A stretch of 64,000 bases of DNA, from the NCBI GenBank assembly GCA_013399855.1, contig VXAY01001954.1:124001-188000 (forward strand), written 5' to 3'. The notes beneath the pieces are model-generated. The model worked only from the letters and a program-made list of their open reading frames with translations. It was not told where the DNA came from and did no database searches. The stretch comes from Oxyruncus cristatus (taxonomy: Eukaryota; Chordata; Aves; Passeriformes; Cotingidae). A program made the translations under genes and the position numbers. Below are positions 36,896-48,996 of this stretch, piece by piece. Each line of letters opens with the position of its first letter. Positions within the stretch are counted from its first letter, which is position 1.

Positions 36896-37664
36896 ATAAG
36901 AAAGAAACACTCAGTCTTGTAGCATCTCTACTCGACAGCTCAGGTACATAATTTTACCTATATATTTTACAGGGATACTCATTCCATTAATAAGTGGGGC
37001 TTTTTCTCTCTTAACACCATGATCTCCTGAATGGTGATACCTAGAGCAGATACAGTCTAGGGATTTCAAGGCAACCAATTTCATTTGAATTTGCAGATGC
37101 AGCCTAAGGTGAGTAGAACCGGATGCTTTTTGAGTATTCAATGTTCAGGCTGAAAACTGAAGGCCAGCTCCCAGAGATTCAGTTGCTACTGTAAGAACTC
37201 AGAATTTGTGCAGATGTTTTTAAAAAATTGGTCATAACAGCCTTTGGCTAACAGGGAAAGTTTCTCTAGCCCGGTGTTCTGCCTGTCACTGGACAACACT
37301 GAGTGCCTATGTTACTGTGCAAGAAGTGTGCAAGCACAACTGAAATGTCATCCAGCTTCCTGATTTTGGGGTCAGGAATCTTTTGAGTTGGACGAAATAT
37401 CCTTTTCAATTAGCTCCCTTCAATGAAATTTTCTGGGTATATAGACATTCTTGATCAAATTTAATTTTTTGTAGTCACTGTATTTTGTACAAAGTAGTTC
37501 CATTGCATAATTCCACATCTTGATTTCATAGTTTTGTTATTTCTCTATTTCTAAAAGAATGAACAATTACTTGTTATTTATGCTAGCCATGATTTCATAG
37601 ACAGCACCATATTCCTTCTAAGGTGTCTTTTCTCTAACCGTTAAAGTGTTCCTGCTTAAAAACT

Positions 37665-37872
37665 TTTCCATAACTTTGGTCATAATCTTTCTTTGAAGTT
37701 CTTCCAGACCTGTTATATCTTTTGTAGTAGAGTGAGATGAACAGGGGCAAATAGTATTCTAAATGAATATCCACAATAGACTGGTTTAGCAAATACAATG
37801 CAGTTTTTACTCTCTGATTTGCCTCTTTTACTTTTCTAATCAGTTCTAACATTCAATATACTTTCTTTCATT
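37665..37872 (-). mobile_element. very old CR1/L3-like LINE fragment (probable)
   Basis: On the complement, the pattern GAACAGGGGCAAATAGTATT then CTAAATG...CACAATAGACTGGTTTAG and CTAACATTCAATATACTTTC resembles the 'gaacagaactgcacacagtattcaagatg ... cctaacattctatttgctttt' block of ancient CR1/L3-type LINEs. Similarity is low and has no reading frame, as expected for an element older than the bird radiation. This is identification from memory only. Confidence 0.45.
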
Positions 37873-40189
37873 CTCAGTTCCAAGGTTTTTAATTGTGTGC
37901 CCAAAAGACAGAAAAATATGCAATTAGTGACCAACAATGAAATGTTTGGTAAAAACATTCCTTGGCAACATATAAAAATTCTATGGTAGAAGGCAGATTT
38001 CAAATGCTTTAGCCCTCAAGGCTCTGTGTCCTTTTTCTGTAGTCCTCTTCATCATTCACTCCCAAATGGGAAAATTGTGCCAAGTGAAACAAGTTTTCAT
38101 GGAAAACAGTCTGCTTACAAAAAGCTTTATTTTCTACAAATTCATCTGAGCAAAATGATAAAGTATAGGATTAACTTTAAACATGTTATCACACTTAGCA
38201 GTAATTAGGAATACCTCAGTAATAAATTTTTCTTATGGAGACAAGGGAGAAAGAAAAAAAAAAAGGAAAAATTTTGTTCCTTATGTTCACATCAACAGTT
38301 GAAAATAAAGTTTCTGACATCCCACTGTGGTTATGGGATATGCATGGCTTACATAGTGTAAATATATTAAACCTCGAGATTTTAATATGAACTATCCAAC
38401 ATTATTTATTCACCCTTTCCAGGAATAACCTTAACTCCCCTCACATGTGATGTGCTTATCCATATCCCTTCTGAACTAAGGTGTTGCTGACTCTGGTTTC
38501 CCTTAGATTATAGGGAAAGATACTACAAATTTCATGTGTGCAGAATATATTGTTTCCTTTTGATTCTGTTCGATAATGCTGCATCAGAGAAGATGAAATA
38601 ATAGAAATAAGACTGACCAACTACAACATCCTTTCCCTTTTTTTACCACTAAAACTGTGTGGGCATAGTAATTTCCCAACACAGAGTAATCCATATATTT
38701 TAATTCAACTCATGAGTAATTGTAAATATCTGTCAAATTCAGAGCATATACATCCTGGGGGAAAAAAATATAACAAAAAACCAACGAACTTGAAGGAAAT
38801 ATAACCTAAATCTCTTCATTCCTATTGCTGGAAAAGAAGTTCACTGAACTTAAACAGCAGTTTCAGTAATGGAGTCAGTCAATTTTAATATACATGTATA
38901 TATGCTGATTACTCTATATGCTATGCAATTCAAAAGCAAATATTTACTATGAAGGTTTTTCCATTTCTTAATTCATCATGAGACAGAAGAAAGACTTACA
39001 TGTTCAAAGCTAGAAACAATATTATATGATTTTATCTTTATCTAGAGCTGCTACTTGTAGCAAATGTGCTTCTCAGCAATATATTTTCATATACAGACAT
39101 CTCACTTTTGTTTCCAACATTTAGAAAAAGCGTAAATTAATACAAATTTATTTTTTTCTCTTTTGCTGCTGTTCAATATCTAGTGTTATGTTATAATTCC
39201 AAGAATAAAAAATTTAGTTAAATAGTACTGTATTCAACAGCAGTATCCCTTTTGTATATTCTAAATTGTAACTATGTATCAGAGATAGCAAATTTAACTG
39301 GGTTCAATACCGGAAAATATCTAGGAACATCTATGTAACGGACACCTCCCTCACATTCTAAATACAGAAGTGTAGTGAATGACATTAAAACATATATGCA
39401 CATTTATTTTTTGCAATCACACATATTTCAAATACATAGTGTATTTTCAGCTTTGTTCCTTGTGTAAAATTTGATGTCCTACATACAACATTTTTGGGAG
39501 TCTGTAATCCAAGGAGACTTGGGAAGATGAGAGACAGTGGAAAAAACTATCAACTGGGTTTCACTTAAAAAAATATTTTGCTATCATTGAATAACATGAA
39601 GATAGTCAAGATTCGAGTCTCCTCTCTGATCACTATTGTGCCATGATTGTGAATCATTTACTATTTGAACTGGTTTTTAAGGGCATAAAATCTATGCTTT
39701 TTGGTAACATCTGGAGTTTCAACAGAAAAAATTGCTGCAAACTGGACCCATATGAGTAAGAATCAAGTTAAATGGCCTGGAAGCTTGACTTATATGAACA
39801 CTTATGTTGTCACTATAATTTCAAAGATACAGTTTTGTGTTTCAAAACAGCTGACAGCTTTACACTGTGGTACAAACCACTCCACTTTTGATTGACATTT
39901 AGTAACCCTAAAGATGGATTTTCAGTCTTGTTTTGTTTACAAAAAGTTGCTGTTTACTGTTGATTGTTTGATAGAAACTTTGAAATATTTTTTTTCCCCC
40001 ATGTTTTTCCAATTTTGCCAACTCTTATTCATACCAAGGAGTGTTCAGAATCCTCATTCCTTATTAACACCAAGATGAGTACTGCAGTTGATACTCTAGA
40101 GGAAAGGGATGCTTGTGGATACCTTATTGCAGCTTTTCAATACTACAATACTTAAACTTTCAATACTTAAAGAGAGCTTGNGAGAGAGT
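37873..40189. other. AT-rich non-coding DNA, no gene seen
   Basis: No recognisable repeat or gene. Short open frames are chance. Confidence 0.5.
40181..40181. other. single ambiguous base (N)
   Basis: One N between GAGAGCTTG and GAGAGAG, just before the CR1 tail. Confidence 1.
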
Positions 40190-40478
40190 TTGTGAGAAAG
40201 ATGAAGAGAGACTTTTTACCAGGGTCTGTAGTGATAGGACAAGGGGAATAGTTTTAAACTAAAAGATGTAAAGGAAGAATTTTTTCATGATGTGGGTAGT
40301 GGGACACTAGAACAGCTTGCCCAGAGAAGCAATTGATGGGACCCATCCCTGGAAATCTTCAAGGTCAGGTTGGATGGGTCTTTGAGCAACCTGATCTAGC
40401 GGGAGATGTCCTTGCTTGTGACAGAGGTGATCTTTAAAGGTGCCTTCTGACCTGAACCATCCTATGACTTTATGATGG
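40190..40478 (+). mobile_element. CR1 LINE 3'-end fragment
   Basis: A plus-strand CR1 tail. It contains CTTTTTACCAGGGTCTGTAG then TGATAGGACAAGGGG, TTAAACTAAAAGA, GGATGGGTCTTTGAGCAACC with TGATCTAG, and a decayed octamer end (CATCCTATGACTTTATGATG). 5'-truncated, with no open frame of CR1 origin kept. Confidence 0.93.
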
Positions 40479-43400
40479 TCTTTCATGAAAAAATTCATTG
40501 TGATATTTTCTATTGTTTTGTTTGCTGTTCTCATTAAAATACTAGCCTTTCCTAAGGAAATTTTGATTCCCTTCTTTCACACACTTTTCTCCATTTAGTT
40601 CTGTCTACTTACACAAAAGATGGGTGAAATGCTGATCTAAGTAGATCAGCATTACAGTATCCATTAACTTCCCTATGCCAGCATGTCACTCACAGATCCC
40701 AGTTTTTTAAAGCCATCCTTATATCTTATTAAAGCTATTTCCTGCATTATGAAAGCTCCAATGATCTGATAACAAGTAACCAGCTTTGAAATAAAGCTGA
40801 AACACTGAGAGAAGTTGTAAATGACAAGTATGGTTCAAGTTTCTTAAATCAAACTGTTATCAAAATTACCAATGTTGCAACATGGGTGGATACAGTCAGG
40901 TCTCTATTAAGTCAGAGATTTGTAGCATTCAGTCCTGGAAGAACAAAAAACTGCCTAATGATCTGAAATGTCACTATTCCTCAACTTCACTTATGTCACA
41001 GTCAAACATAAAGATAACTATGGGTCAGAATGAAATCCCACAAATTTTGATGTCAGGAGTAGTGAAACTAAAAGCTGTCACTTTCTTTATGATCATGTCT
41101 CAATCATTATTCGTGCATTCATTTTATAGCATTTTTTCGCCTTATTTCTCACATTAAATTTTCAAATTGAAGTTTTCTGGTTTTGGTTATAGCTAAACCT
41201 TCCTGTTAAAGTGTACAATGTCTCTACATTGGCTCTATGATGATTTTTATACTGTAACTGGGTCACCTTATCTTTTGGTCTTCACTTGGTTTCCCTAGGA
41301 CTAACTACAAAGTCTTAATGTATTTCATTTCTTTCTGTGAAAATGCTTTTTCTAGCTCTTACATTATTTTTTTGTTTTGAGGGTTTTTTTCTAGATTGTT
41401 TTCTATGTGTCTATCTCATCTTAAAAAGAAGATAATAAAATTGAATAAAACATTCCAGCATCAGTATCACCAGGTTTGCATGTCTAATGCTCCCATTCTC
41501 TTTTCTTGATTTATAATTGCACTCCAACTTTATAACTGTGTTATTGACTCTGACTTCTTACTCTTTTTTTTGAAATTCCACTTCTTCTTTCAAAATAATG
41601 TAGCCATTGCCTAAATTTGTGTGCACGTGGGAATATATTTGTTTACATTTGAAGGGTTAGAGAATAATGTTAACTTTGCTTTTGACTAAAAATGCAGTTT
41701 ATCTAAAAATGTCCCTCACCAAGCACCCATAGTGCATGCTCTAATTGCCTTTTATGTGTTGGCTATAACTTGAGCAGCTGGAGTCAGTTAATATCTCCAC
41801 TTTTATTCCAGTTGTTATTAGAGCAGTGCCCTGAAATTAATTGTTCCTGCTTAATTTTTCCAAAGTCATGTTGCCCTATACGCAAAAGCTCTTATTTTTT
41901 GTTTCAATTGTTCTTTTCAGAATTCTTAGGAGAAGTTTACCTTTACAAATTACACAGATATGAGTTATAGCTTAAGACCATCACCAGCTGTTTTGTTGGA
42001 GGTTTATCATGCTCTTAGCATTAATATGTTTGTGAGACGGCAAAGCATTTGAAAGGATTCAAAAAAAGTGGAAGTGCTTCAGGCTTTCTACCTCGTTTTT
42101 CTGTGCTGCTTTCTGTTTGTGCTTGTGTGTTTGTATCCTAGGAAACCACTGAAGGTGGAATTTGTGAACTGAGAACTTGTGGTTATATTAAATATTAGAA
42201 AGATTCCAGATTTGAAAAGTTTTTAGGAAATTAGGTAATGCAAGTTTCATTTTCTATGAAAAAAATATAGTTATGATTGCTGTGCAGGAAGAATATTTAA
42301 ATAAGTGAGCCAAAGTACTGGAAAATGTAAATAAATTAACTGATGACATTGTCAAAATATCTGGAATAAGGTTCACTCAATAAAGTTCCTTTAAAAATCC
42401 AGGACATGGTTCTCATCTCTGTTTCAGTACCATATCAGTGAAGTTCTACCGAGAATAATGGAAGTGCATAGGTGTAAAGGCGTATATTTCTGATTTGATC
42501 ATTCATCAAACTATAGCATTTATTAAACAGAAATGTGGTAAGAGATACTAAAATCAGAAGATCTAACATTAAAAATCAGAAATCAAGATTAAATTACCTT
42601 GTACTTCACGCAGAGAGCAATAAATATATGCAGTGAATTATTGAAGCAGATGATGAAAGTAGCATGCAAATAAACACGTTAAACCTAGATTTAGCCACAG
42701 AAAATCAGTAAATGAAAGTGTAGAATAGAAAAAGAGGATACTGGCATTAAAAAAGACTTAAAAAGTAAACAATGGTTTAGAATTTGTTGAAATCTTATGA
42801 CAGTTATAGTACACATCGTTCTGAAAACAGGTAAAAGTGGACAAAAAGTCAAAATTCAATATGCAGCTACTAGGTATGCATGAGCAGATAAGTGTGCAAT
42901 TAATTGTCAGCTATTTGTGATTAAACTGCTCAGAAACCCATAAATGGTGGGCTTCTTGGGAAAGCATAGGACTAGCAACTGTCCTGTCCACAAAATAGCA
43001 GTAAGTCCAAATTGCACCTTGAATTCTATGAAAAAAAGGCTTGCTACATTGTTGATTTTGCTGTGTTTTCAAAATGTATTTTTAAAGAATATTTATGTGA
43101 AATGTAGATCATAGTGGCTTATTAAATAATTTACAAACTGAAAATAAAAAAATCAAACAACTCAGAATTTTTTGATACTTTTATTATATATATTATCCTC
43201 AGTTAATTATGTGGAATTTGCTGATATTAAAGAGTTTTACAAAAGGACCATGTTGCGTTTTGAACTGTCATAATAATAGTTTTAGGTTTGTCTTACAGAG
43301 ACTCGGTCTTACTTAAAGGTGAAATTTACCTGAAAGTATAATTTGGGAGGATGGATGATCTTAGTATTTAAACACCAGAGAAGGTCACAAGAGGGTTATT

Positions 43401-43939
43401 TCTTAACTTTACCAGAGATATGTGTGACCTTGGACAAAAATCTTACAAGCTTCAGTTTTATCTGTCATTGTTTAAAAAGAAAAAAAAAAGAATTCTTTTT
43501 CTCTCATTGTTTAGATATCTCTACCCCTCACTGCAGACTTTAAAGTTTTAAAGTTTTCAGCATTCAGTATATGACATATTATATATTATGCTTACCAGTA
43601 TTCTTTGGTGTCATGACTTTCATTGGACTATGTATTGTATGTGCCTATATATGAAATGTTGAGATAAACTTTGCAATTCACTTCTCTGGAACATCAGACT
43701 TTTTCCCATTGAACATTTAACTTATGCACTTACACAAAAAGTTTGGAAGTGCAGTACCAGCTGCTTGGAAAGCATACATCAAGGGGAATGGAGTCATAAA
43801 CCAAGTTTTCGTCTTGCCAAAAACTGCAAAGACAAAGGTCTGCTGTTTGTACTTTCTTGTCTTTGTACACACGACATTAACTGAATTGCAAGGAGAAAGA
43901 AATCACTATTTACACTGCATTTGCCATCAGTATTAGCAC
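40479..43939. other. AT-rich non-coding DNA, no gene seen
   Basis: Nothing recognisable apart from a 26-bp hairpin at 40628-40653. The plus frame at 40882-41157 (91 codons) has no known domain and is likely chance. Confidence 0.5.
40628..40653. repeat. 26-bp palindrome (12-bp arms)
   Basis: AATGCTGATCTA, two bases (AG), TAGATCAGCATT. The arms are exact complements. Confidence 0.95.
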
Positions 43940-44634
43940 TGTGGTGGTTTAAAACCAGCTGGAAATTAAACTCCAAATAAGCCATTCCCCTTCCCTCCCA
44001 CCCCCTTCCAGTGAGAAAGGGATAAAGGCAGAGACTATGGGTTGAGATAACAATTTACTGAAAACAAACAGCAATGGAATAAGAAATGTACGGTAACAGC
44101 AACAATATTAACAACAAAAGTATACAAAAGAGAGGGTGATTTACACACAAAAGGTGTTCACGACCTCGATTCAGTTCGATGTGGGCTCCCAAGAAAAAGA
44201 CAAGATGGTGGACACTCTCCACAGCCAGCATTTCCCATCTTTGGGTCTGAAACAACAAAAACCAATGATGGGAAAACTCCCAGAAAGCCAGATAATGTGT
44301 GTTATGCCTTGTTTCCTGCTCCTGGATCTCTCCACCTGACTCTGCTTGGGTTCCACTCCACACTGTGTTGCTCACTCCCCTCAGCTGTGTTTGCCACTTC
44401 AGCTCAGTGCTGCTGACTTGGCTGTGTTCCTCTGAGGGACAGGAAGGGCCAGGCAGTGGTGGAAGAGGGACAGAGTCCGGAGCCCTCGTCACTGGCAACT
44501 TCCATGAGGAAGAAATGGAACAAAATGGTAAACTTTCTTTTCCTACACCCGAAACCACATTCACGAGTGATGAGTAGTAACTTAGCCGTGCCCACACAGC
44601 TCCAGGCTCCACCTCCCTCTCTGCAACTAGGACA
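43940..44634 (-). mobile_element. solo LTR of an endogenous retrovirus, minus strand (about 695 bp)
   Basis: The plus-strand left edge TGTGGTGGTTTAAAACCAGC is the complement of an LTR 3' end of the GCTGG..TTTAAACCACCACA type. It is followed by CATGGGTTGAGATAA-like sequence (TATGGGTTGAGATAACAATT), the complement of the TATCTCAACCCA box shared with other bird LTRs. The right edge CTGCAACTAGGACA is taken as the complement of the 5' TG end (TGTCCTAG). The body is GC-rich. No exact duplication flanks these edges: AGTAT lies at 43929-43933 and at 44635-44639, but the left one is 6 bp away from the LTR edge. Several overlapping frames of up to 197 codons cross it on both strands. None has a retroviral domain, so I take them as chance. 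Confidence 0.72.
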
Positions 44635-45106
44635 AGTATATATGGCATTGTTTTTCATACACATAATTATTTATATATCCAATATGCTTTATGTTCAGTA
44701 CAGTTAAAAGTTTTCCACAGTCTATAAAGCAAGGAAACATATCATGCTTTGTCACTACTGTCATCCATTTTTTGTCTGATGGTGGTTATTTTCCCTTTTA
44801 TATCCACTATTTTTAAATCATTTAGGATTTCCTACCAACTCAGTGGTTTTGACCCATGTAGAGTGCTTTTCAGGGAAACTTATAAGAAATATGGAAATAT
44901 TCAGGTAGCAATAATTCTTCGTACACATCAAAATATATAACCATTAGCAGTTAGGAGTAGCATATACTAAATACCTGGATTAAGGCTGAAGGATAAAATA
45001 GTTTTACTTGGCTTTTTTCTGGTTATAACTATAAGGTATTAGGTCTTGTTATATTTTCATGTCATGCTTTTATGAATAGAACAAGCAGAAATTGCATTCA
45101 AAGCAC

Positions 45107-45122
45107 AAAAAAAAAAAAAAAA
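45107..45122. repeat. poly(A) tract
   Basis: Sixteen A after AAGCAC. No retroposed unit is recognised upstream. Confidence 0.9.
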
Positions 45123-45877
45123 GTAAGATTCATTGGTGACCTTAACAGTTTTATTTTGAGGAGCACTAAATTTTTTCATTGTAAATTAATTAAAAAAATT
45201 GTTAGAAGCCAGTGAGTCAATAACCTACTCAAAGCTAAACATATATTTAAGCATTATCTTAACTTGCAGTAGACTTAAACATACATATAAGCATTTTCTT
45301 CAATATGAAACTAAAACACACATAGAATAGGATCATAGGTCATAGAATAGGATGATAAATAATAATGATGAACGTAAGTTCTTCACAATGATGAGGATGC
45401 AGCTCATCATCAAATAATGATGAATATAGTTACATATACACAAGCATGTGTATGTATATGTAAATAGGATATACACGTACACACAAATATATAAAGATCT
45501 CCATTTACATATCTATAAATATTTATATATTGAGTGTTAAGCCTGAGAATCCAAAAGTCCTAATTACAGCTATTTTGCAAAGTATGTTACAAACAAAAAA
45601 CAAATCCACCTAATAAAATGCATATCAGAGACTGAAGATGTACATTTTATTTAAATTCCTTTCATATCATAACAGTTAAAGGTGATTCACCTACTACCAT
45701 TTCTTTTTTAAACATAAGCTTTTACTTCAAAAAAAAGTATAAATCCTGTATTAAACCTTGGCTTGTGAGCCCCACAGAATGTATTTAAAGGGAGACCAAC
45801 CAGAATTTGTAGAAATAGGATTTGATATGAATTAATAAAAGCAATTTCCAGGTAACTTGAATTAATTACTATATTTT

Positions 45878-45915
45878 AACACTCAAGCTATATTTCAACA
45901 CTCAAGCTATATTTC
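45878..45915. repeat. perfect 19-bp tandem duplication
   Basis: AACACTCAAGCTATATTTC occurs twice in a row without a mismatch, so it is a recent event. Confidence 0.97.
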
Positions 45916-48839
45916 TGGTCCTAATATATGAAAGGTGTTTAACTGTTGTATGTGAATCATGTTTAGAATAACAAAGCATAAAAAACTAAATAAGGCACTT
46001 CAGTAATGACATGATTTGACTCTTGCAACAAAGAGGGATACTGTACCCTACTGATATAATCATGAGCACAGTATGAGTATGTCTCATTACATCAACACAA
46101 TTTAACATAATATAAAACCCCACAGAGCAGAAATAATAAGCTGGAGAGAGAATGTGAGGGATGAACATTAAATACTTTCCACTTTACAAAAGAGATATTG
46201 AGGTACAACACAATTATTAGCTTCTTATCACACGAGCAAAGTGCAGAGAGATCTACAGATAAACATTCTATAAACTCCTCTGAATATTATTTTTGATGTT
46301 ATTATTGTTATGACTTTATTAAAAACAAGAGGACAGAAAAGTAATTTAACATTATAGATAGGTCACAACAAAGGTTGCTGGGTAAAATTGAAAATAATTT
46401 ATAAACAGCTTGCATGAAGAATGTTTAGTAGGACTGTATATGACATGAAAGGGATTCAGAGAATGCAAATATATCCATTCTATTGTAACTAGATAAAATG
46501 TCATTCTAAGCCTATCTCTGCGTTTTGATTGGAGTCCCAAAGCTAGGTTTTGGTAAGCCATGCAATGTTGAATCACAGATTACTGAAGATTGTGTTTAGA
46601 GAGGAATGTAGGAACAACTAAAATGATCAAGTGAATTAAGGTTACTGTCAGGTATTGCCATCAGTAAAAGACATGGCTCTATTCATCTGTGGCACTCATA
46701 AACAGATGTGGTGGTCTGCCAAATGGAGTATGCTGGTTGAAGTTAAAGGGTACATCCTTTTTGGGTATAATAAATTATTCTTCTGCATCTTTTCTGGAAA
46801 TAATAATTTAAATTCTATGGCCCATACAATGTGTGTGTGGGTACGTGTGCATAATGTGTGTGCATCTATGTTTAATGTCAGTCTTCACATTCTAAGCTAT
46901 GTTTGTGGTAAAGAATAGTGAAACCTGTTTTTCATTATGTAGTCTACAAAAAAAGTTTGTTTCTCCAGAACAAACTTATGAAGCAGCCTTCTAGAAAATT
47001 AACAATTGCACTGGTGAAAATTAGAATTTCTTTTCCAAAGAAAAAGCTTTATTTTCTTTTTCACTTACGTATGCCCTCAGTTAAGCTATTGTTTCATTCA
47101 GATACCATAATATAATTTTTTAATCTTTAATAAAATAAGGGGAATAATTCAGGGATTTTTTTTTTCTATCTCAGTTTATCTTTGTAGCACTAGAAAGCAA
47201 CACCATGGATTTTACACTACTTTTAAGAAAGGTATGAGGTCAGAAGTTGTTGCAGGTTTGAGGATACTTGAAATCTAATTATTAATCACCTACTCTAATT
47301 TTTTGATGTTAAGCATAGCATATAATGTATTTTAAAAGTCATCAGAAATGTTAATTCTACAACATGTTATAGGCTTACTTTCTAAGCACTGTAATCTTTC
47401 TGAAGTTTCTTCTGTGTTTATAGACAGAAGTACATATTAAAGTTCAGTATAAAATGTCAGTCTTGTTTTGTCTCATGGAAGTCTGGTCATTTCTCTGGAG
47501 GTACTTTCAATTATGAAAATTTTGTGTTGCAATGAGATGTTAATTTTGCTGAAGAGAGGGGCAGAAAGCTAGATTTTCATTCCAACGATTCTTTGTTTAG
47601 GCTCGAAGTCAAACTTATAAACATATGCCTTGGTTGGTATTTTTGCAGTAGAGTCTGAACTGATTCATGAAACTGAGTTTCTGTGGCTTTGAAGCCACAT
47701 AGACAACAGTTTCCCCTTTCTCAGACAATATAAAGAATTGTATTTAAACACTGTGTTTGGTGTTGCAATTTATCTACCAAACTGAAGAATTGTGTTAAGT
47801 GTATCTGTAAACATAGTCTTATCCATCCCTTCATCTCTGTCTAACACTTGCACAAATTGTTCTTTGGGGAATTCTGAGCATGAGCACTCTGAAGTCCTTC
47901 ATGTTTGAGCACTTATCCTTCATAGGGTGGGAAAGAAGATAAAACTATGCATAGAAAAGAACAAAAATAACAAATATAAATTTCAATTACTTTTTTTCTT
48001 GAACTCACACAGAAAACAAGTAACAAGTACATATTATGTATCCAGTTTGAAAGAAAATGGATAAACTTTTTCCCTATAACAATTTTTTTCTGGGGCTTAG
48101 CTGTTTTGTTTCCCCCAACTCATAAGTTCCTTTGGTGTGTTGAATGTATTGGTATATTGGTATGTATTGGTAATGTGTTGAGTATATTGGTTTGAGGATA
48201 ATGTCATATTACATTCATGGGTTTTGATAGTTCATTTATAAGGTACTTTTTTTTTGGTGGGAATTCAGAAGAAATGCACTATTTTTGGTTTTGATATGAC
48301 CTGATTCCTTGAGAAATTTACCTTAGAAGAGGAATAAATGTATAAATGGACACCTAGTAGTTAAACTTTTTGAGAAAAATGAACAAAAACTGTTTCTTAA
48401 TAAGGTTTCTTTAATCCTTAAGAGTAATAGGACTCTGTTGCCTCTTCAGGTAACTCTCAAGCTATTGTTGTGTAAGTTTGTAGCTAACTATTGCAGAAAG
48501 CAATTTGGAAGTTAGAAATGGTTTCATGATAAGGGAGCTGGATTAATTCCATTTAGGGAGAATAACTTAAATAAGAACTGTATTAAAAGGTCTTTCCAGA
48601 CCTCAGGTTCTGAAACAGACTGAGAACCCACTCACACCAATAAAGGAACAGATGAAGAAAGGCTACCATATATGATGTAGGCTACAACAGCTGACAATAA
48701 TGAACTAAAGAAACCTATCTAGGCACAACTATTGTGATTGAGGAATCCTGTTGAATCTACGTGCTGAAATATCAAAACAATCCAGAATCATTAGTCTACT
48801 GACAAAGATGCCATACACAAAATGACAAGCATCAACATA

Positions 48840-48996
48840 CAAGTCTCGCCTCATCTCATTCGTCCCCTCTCCTCTCATTCCCTCCTTTCCTCTCATCCCT
48901 CCTTTTGTCCTTCCCATCCCACTGGTGCAGAGGGGAAGGGGAAGTGAATGAGCACCTGCATGGCTCTCAGTTGCCGGCTGGGGTTAAACTGCAATA
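48840..48996 (+). mobile_element. ERVL-type LTR, 3'-end fragment
   Basis: It ends in CTCTCAGTTGCCGGCTGGGG with TTAAACTG, matching the 3' end of the complete LTR at 55385-55996 (TACTTAGTTGCCAGCTGGGG then TTAAACCA). The upstream CT-rich part (TCCCATCCCACTGGTGCAGA) and GAATGAGCACCTGCATGGC match the same LTR tail. The rest of the LTR is missing or too decayed to see. Confidence 0.85.

Larger units (their letters stand above)
30061..37664. other. AT-rich non-coding DNA, no gene seen
   Basis: The emptiest part of the window. Open frames (77 codons or fewer) are chance. Noted inside: an A/C-rich tract at 33369-33480, a 33-bp near-perfect palindrome at 33737-33769, a T/G-rich tract at 34888-34960, a GC-richer patch at about 36490-36740 without recognised identity, and a long T/G-rich tract at 36757-36895. 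A stretch at 33120-33350 looks compositionally like a conserved element, but this cannot be judged from one sequence. Confidence 0.5.
44635..48839. other. AT-rich non-coding DNA, no gene seen
   Basis: No gene that I can support. It holds a poly(A) tract (45107-45122), a 19-bp tandem duplication (45878-45915), AT/TA-rich stretches near 45430-45540, and a short imperfect repeat of TATTGGTA units near 48145-48195. Confidence 0.5.

Noticed and set aside
36757..36951. Hydrophobic 64-codon plus frame that could look like a membrane peptide
   Set aside because: It is the translation of a T/G-rich low-complexity tract.
44055..44648. 197-codon minus-strand frame
   Set aside because: It covers the sense strand of an LTR (43940-44634). 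Several other frames on both strands are open over the same GC-rich stretch, and no retroviral or host domain is visible.
45320..45375. CATAGAATAGGATCATAGG repeats resembling a CR1 octamer tail
   Set aside because: No CR1 3' untranslated sequence follows on either side. Better read as a small local duplication.
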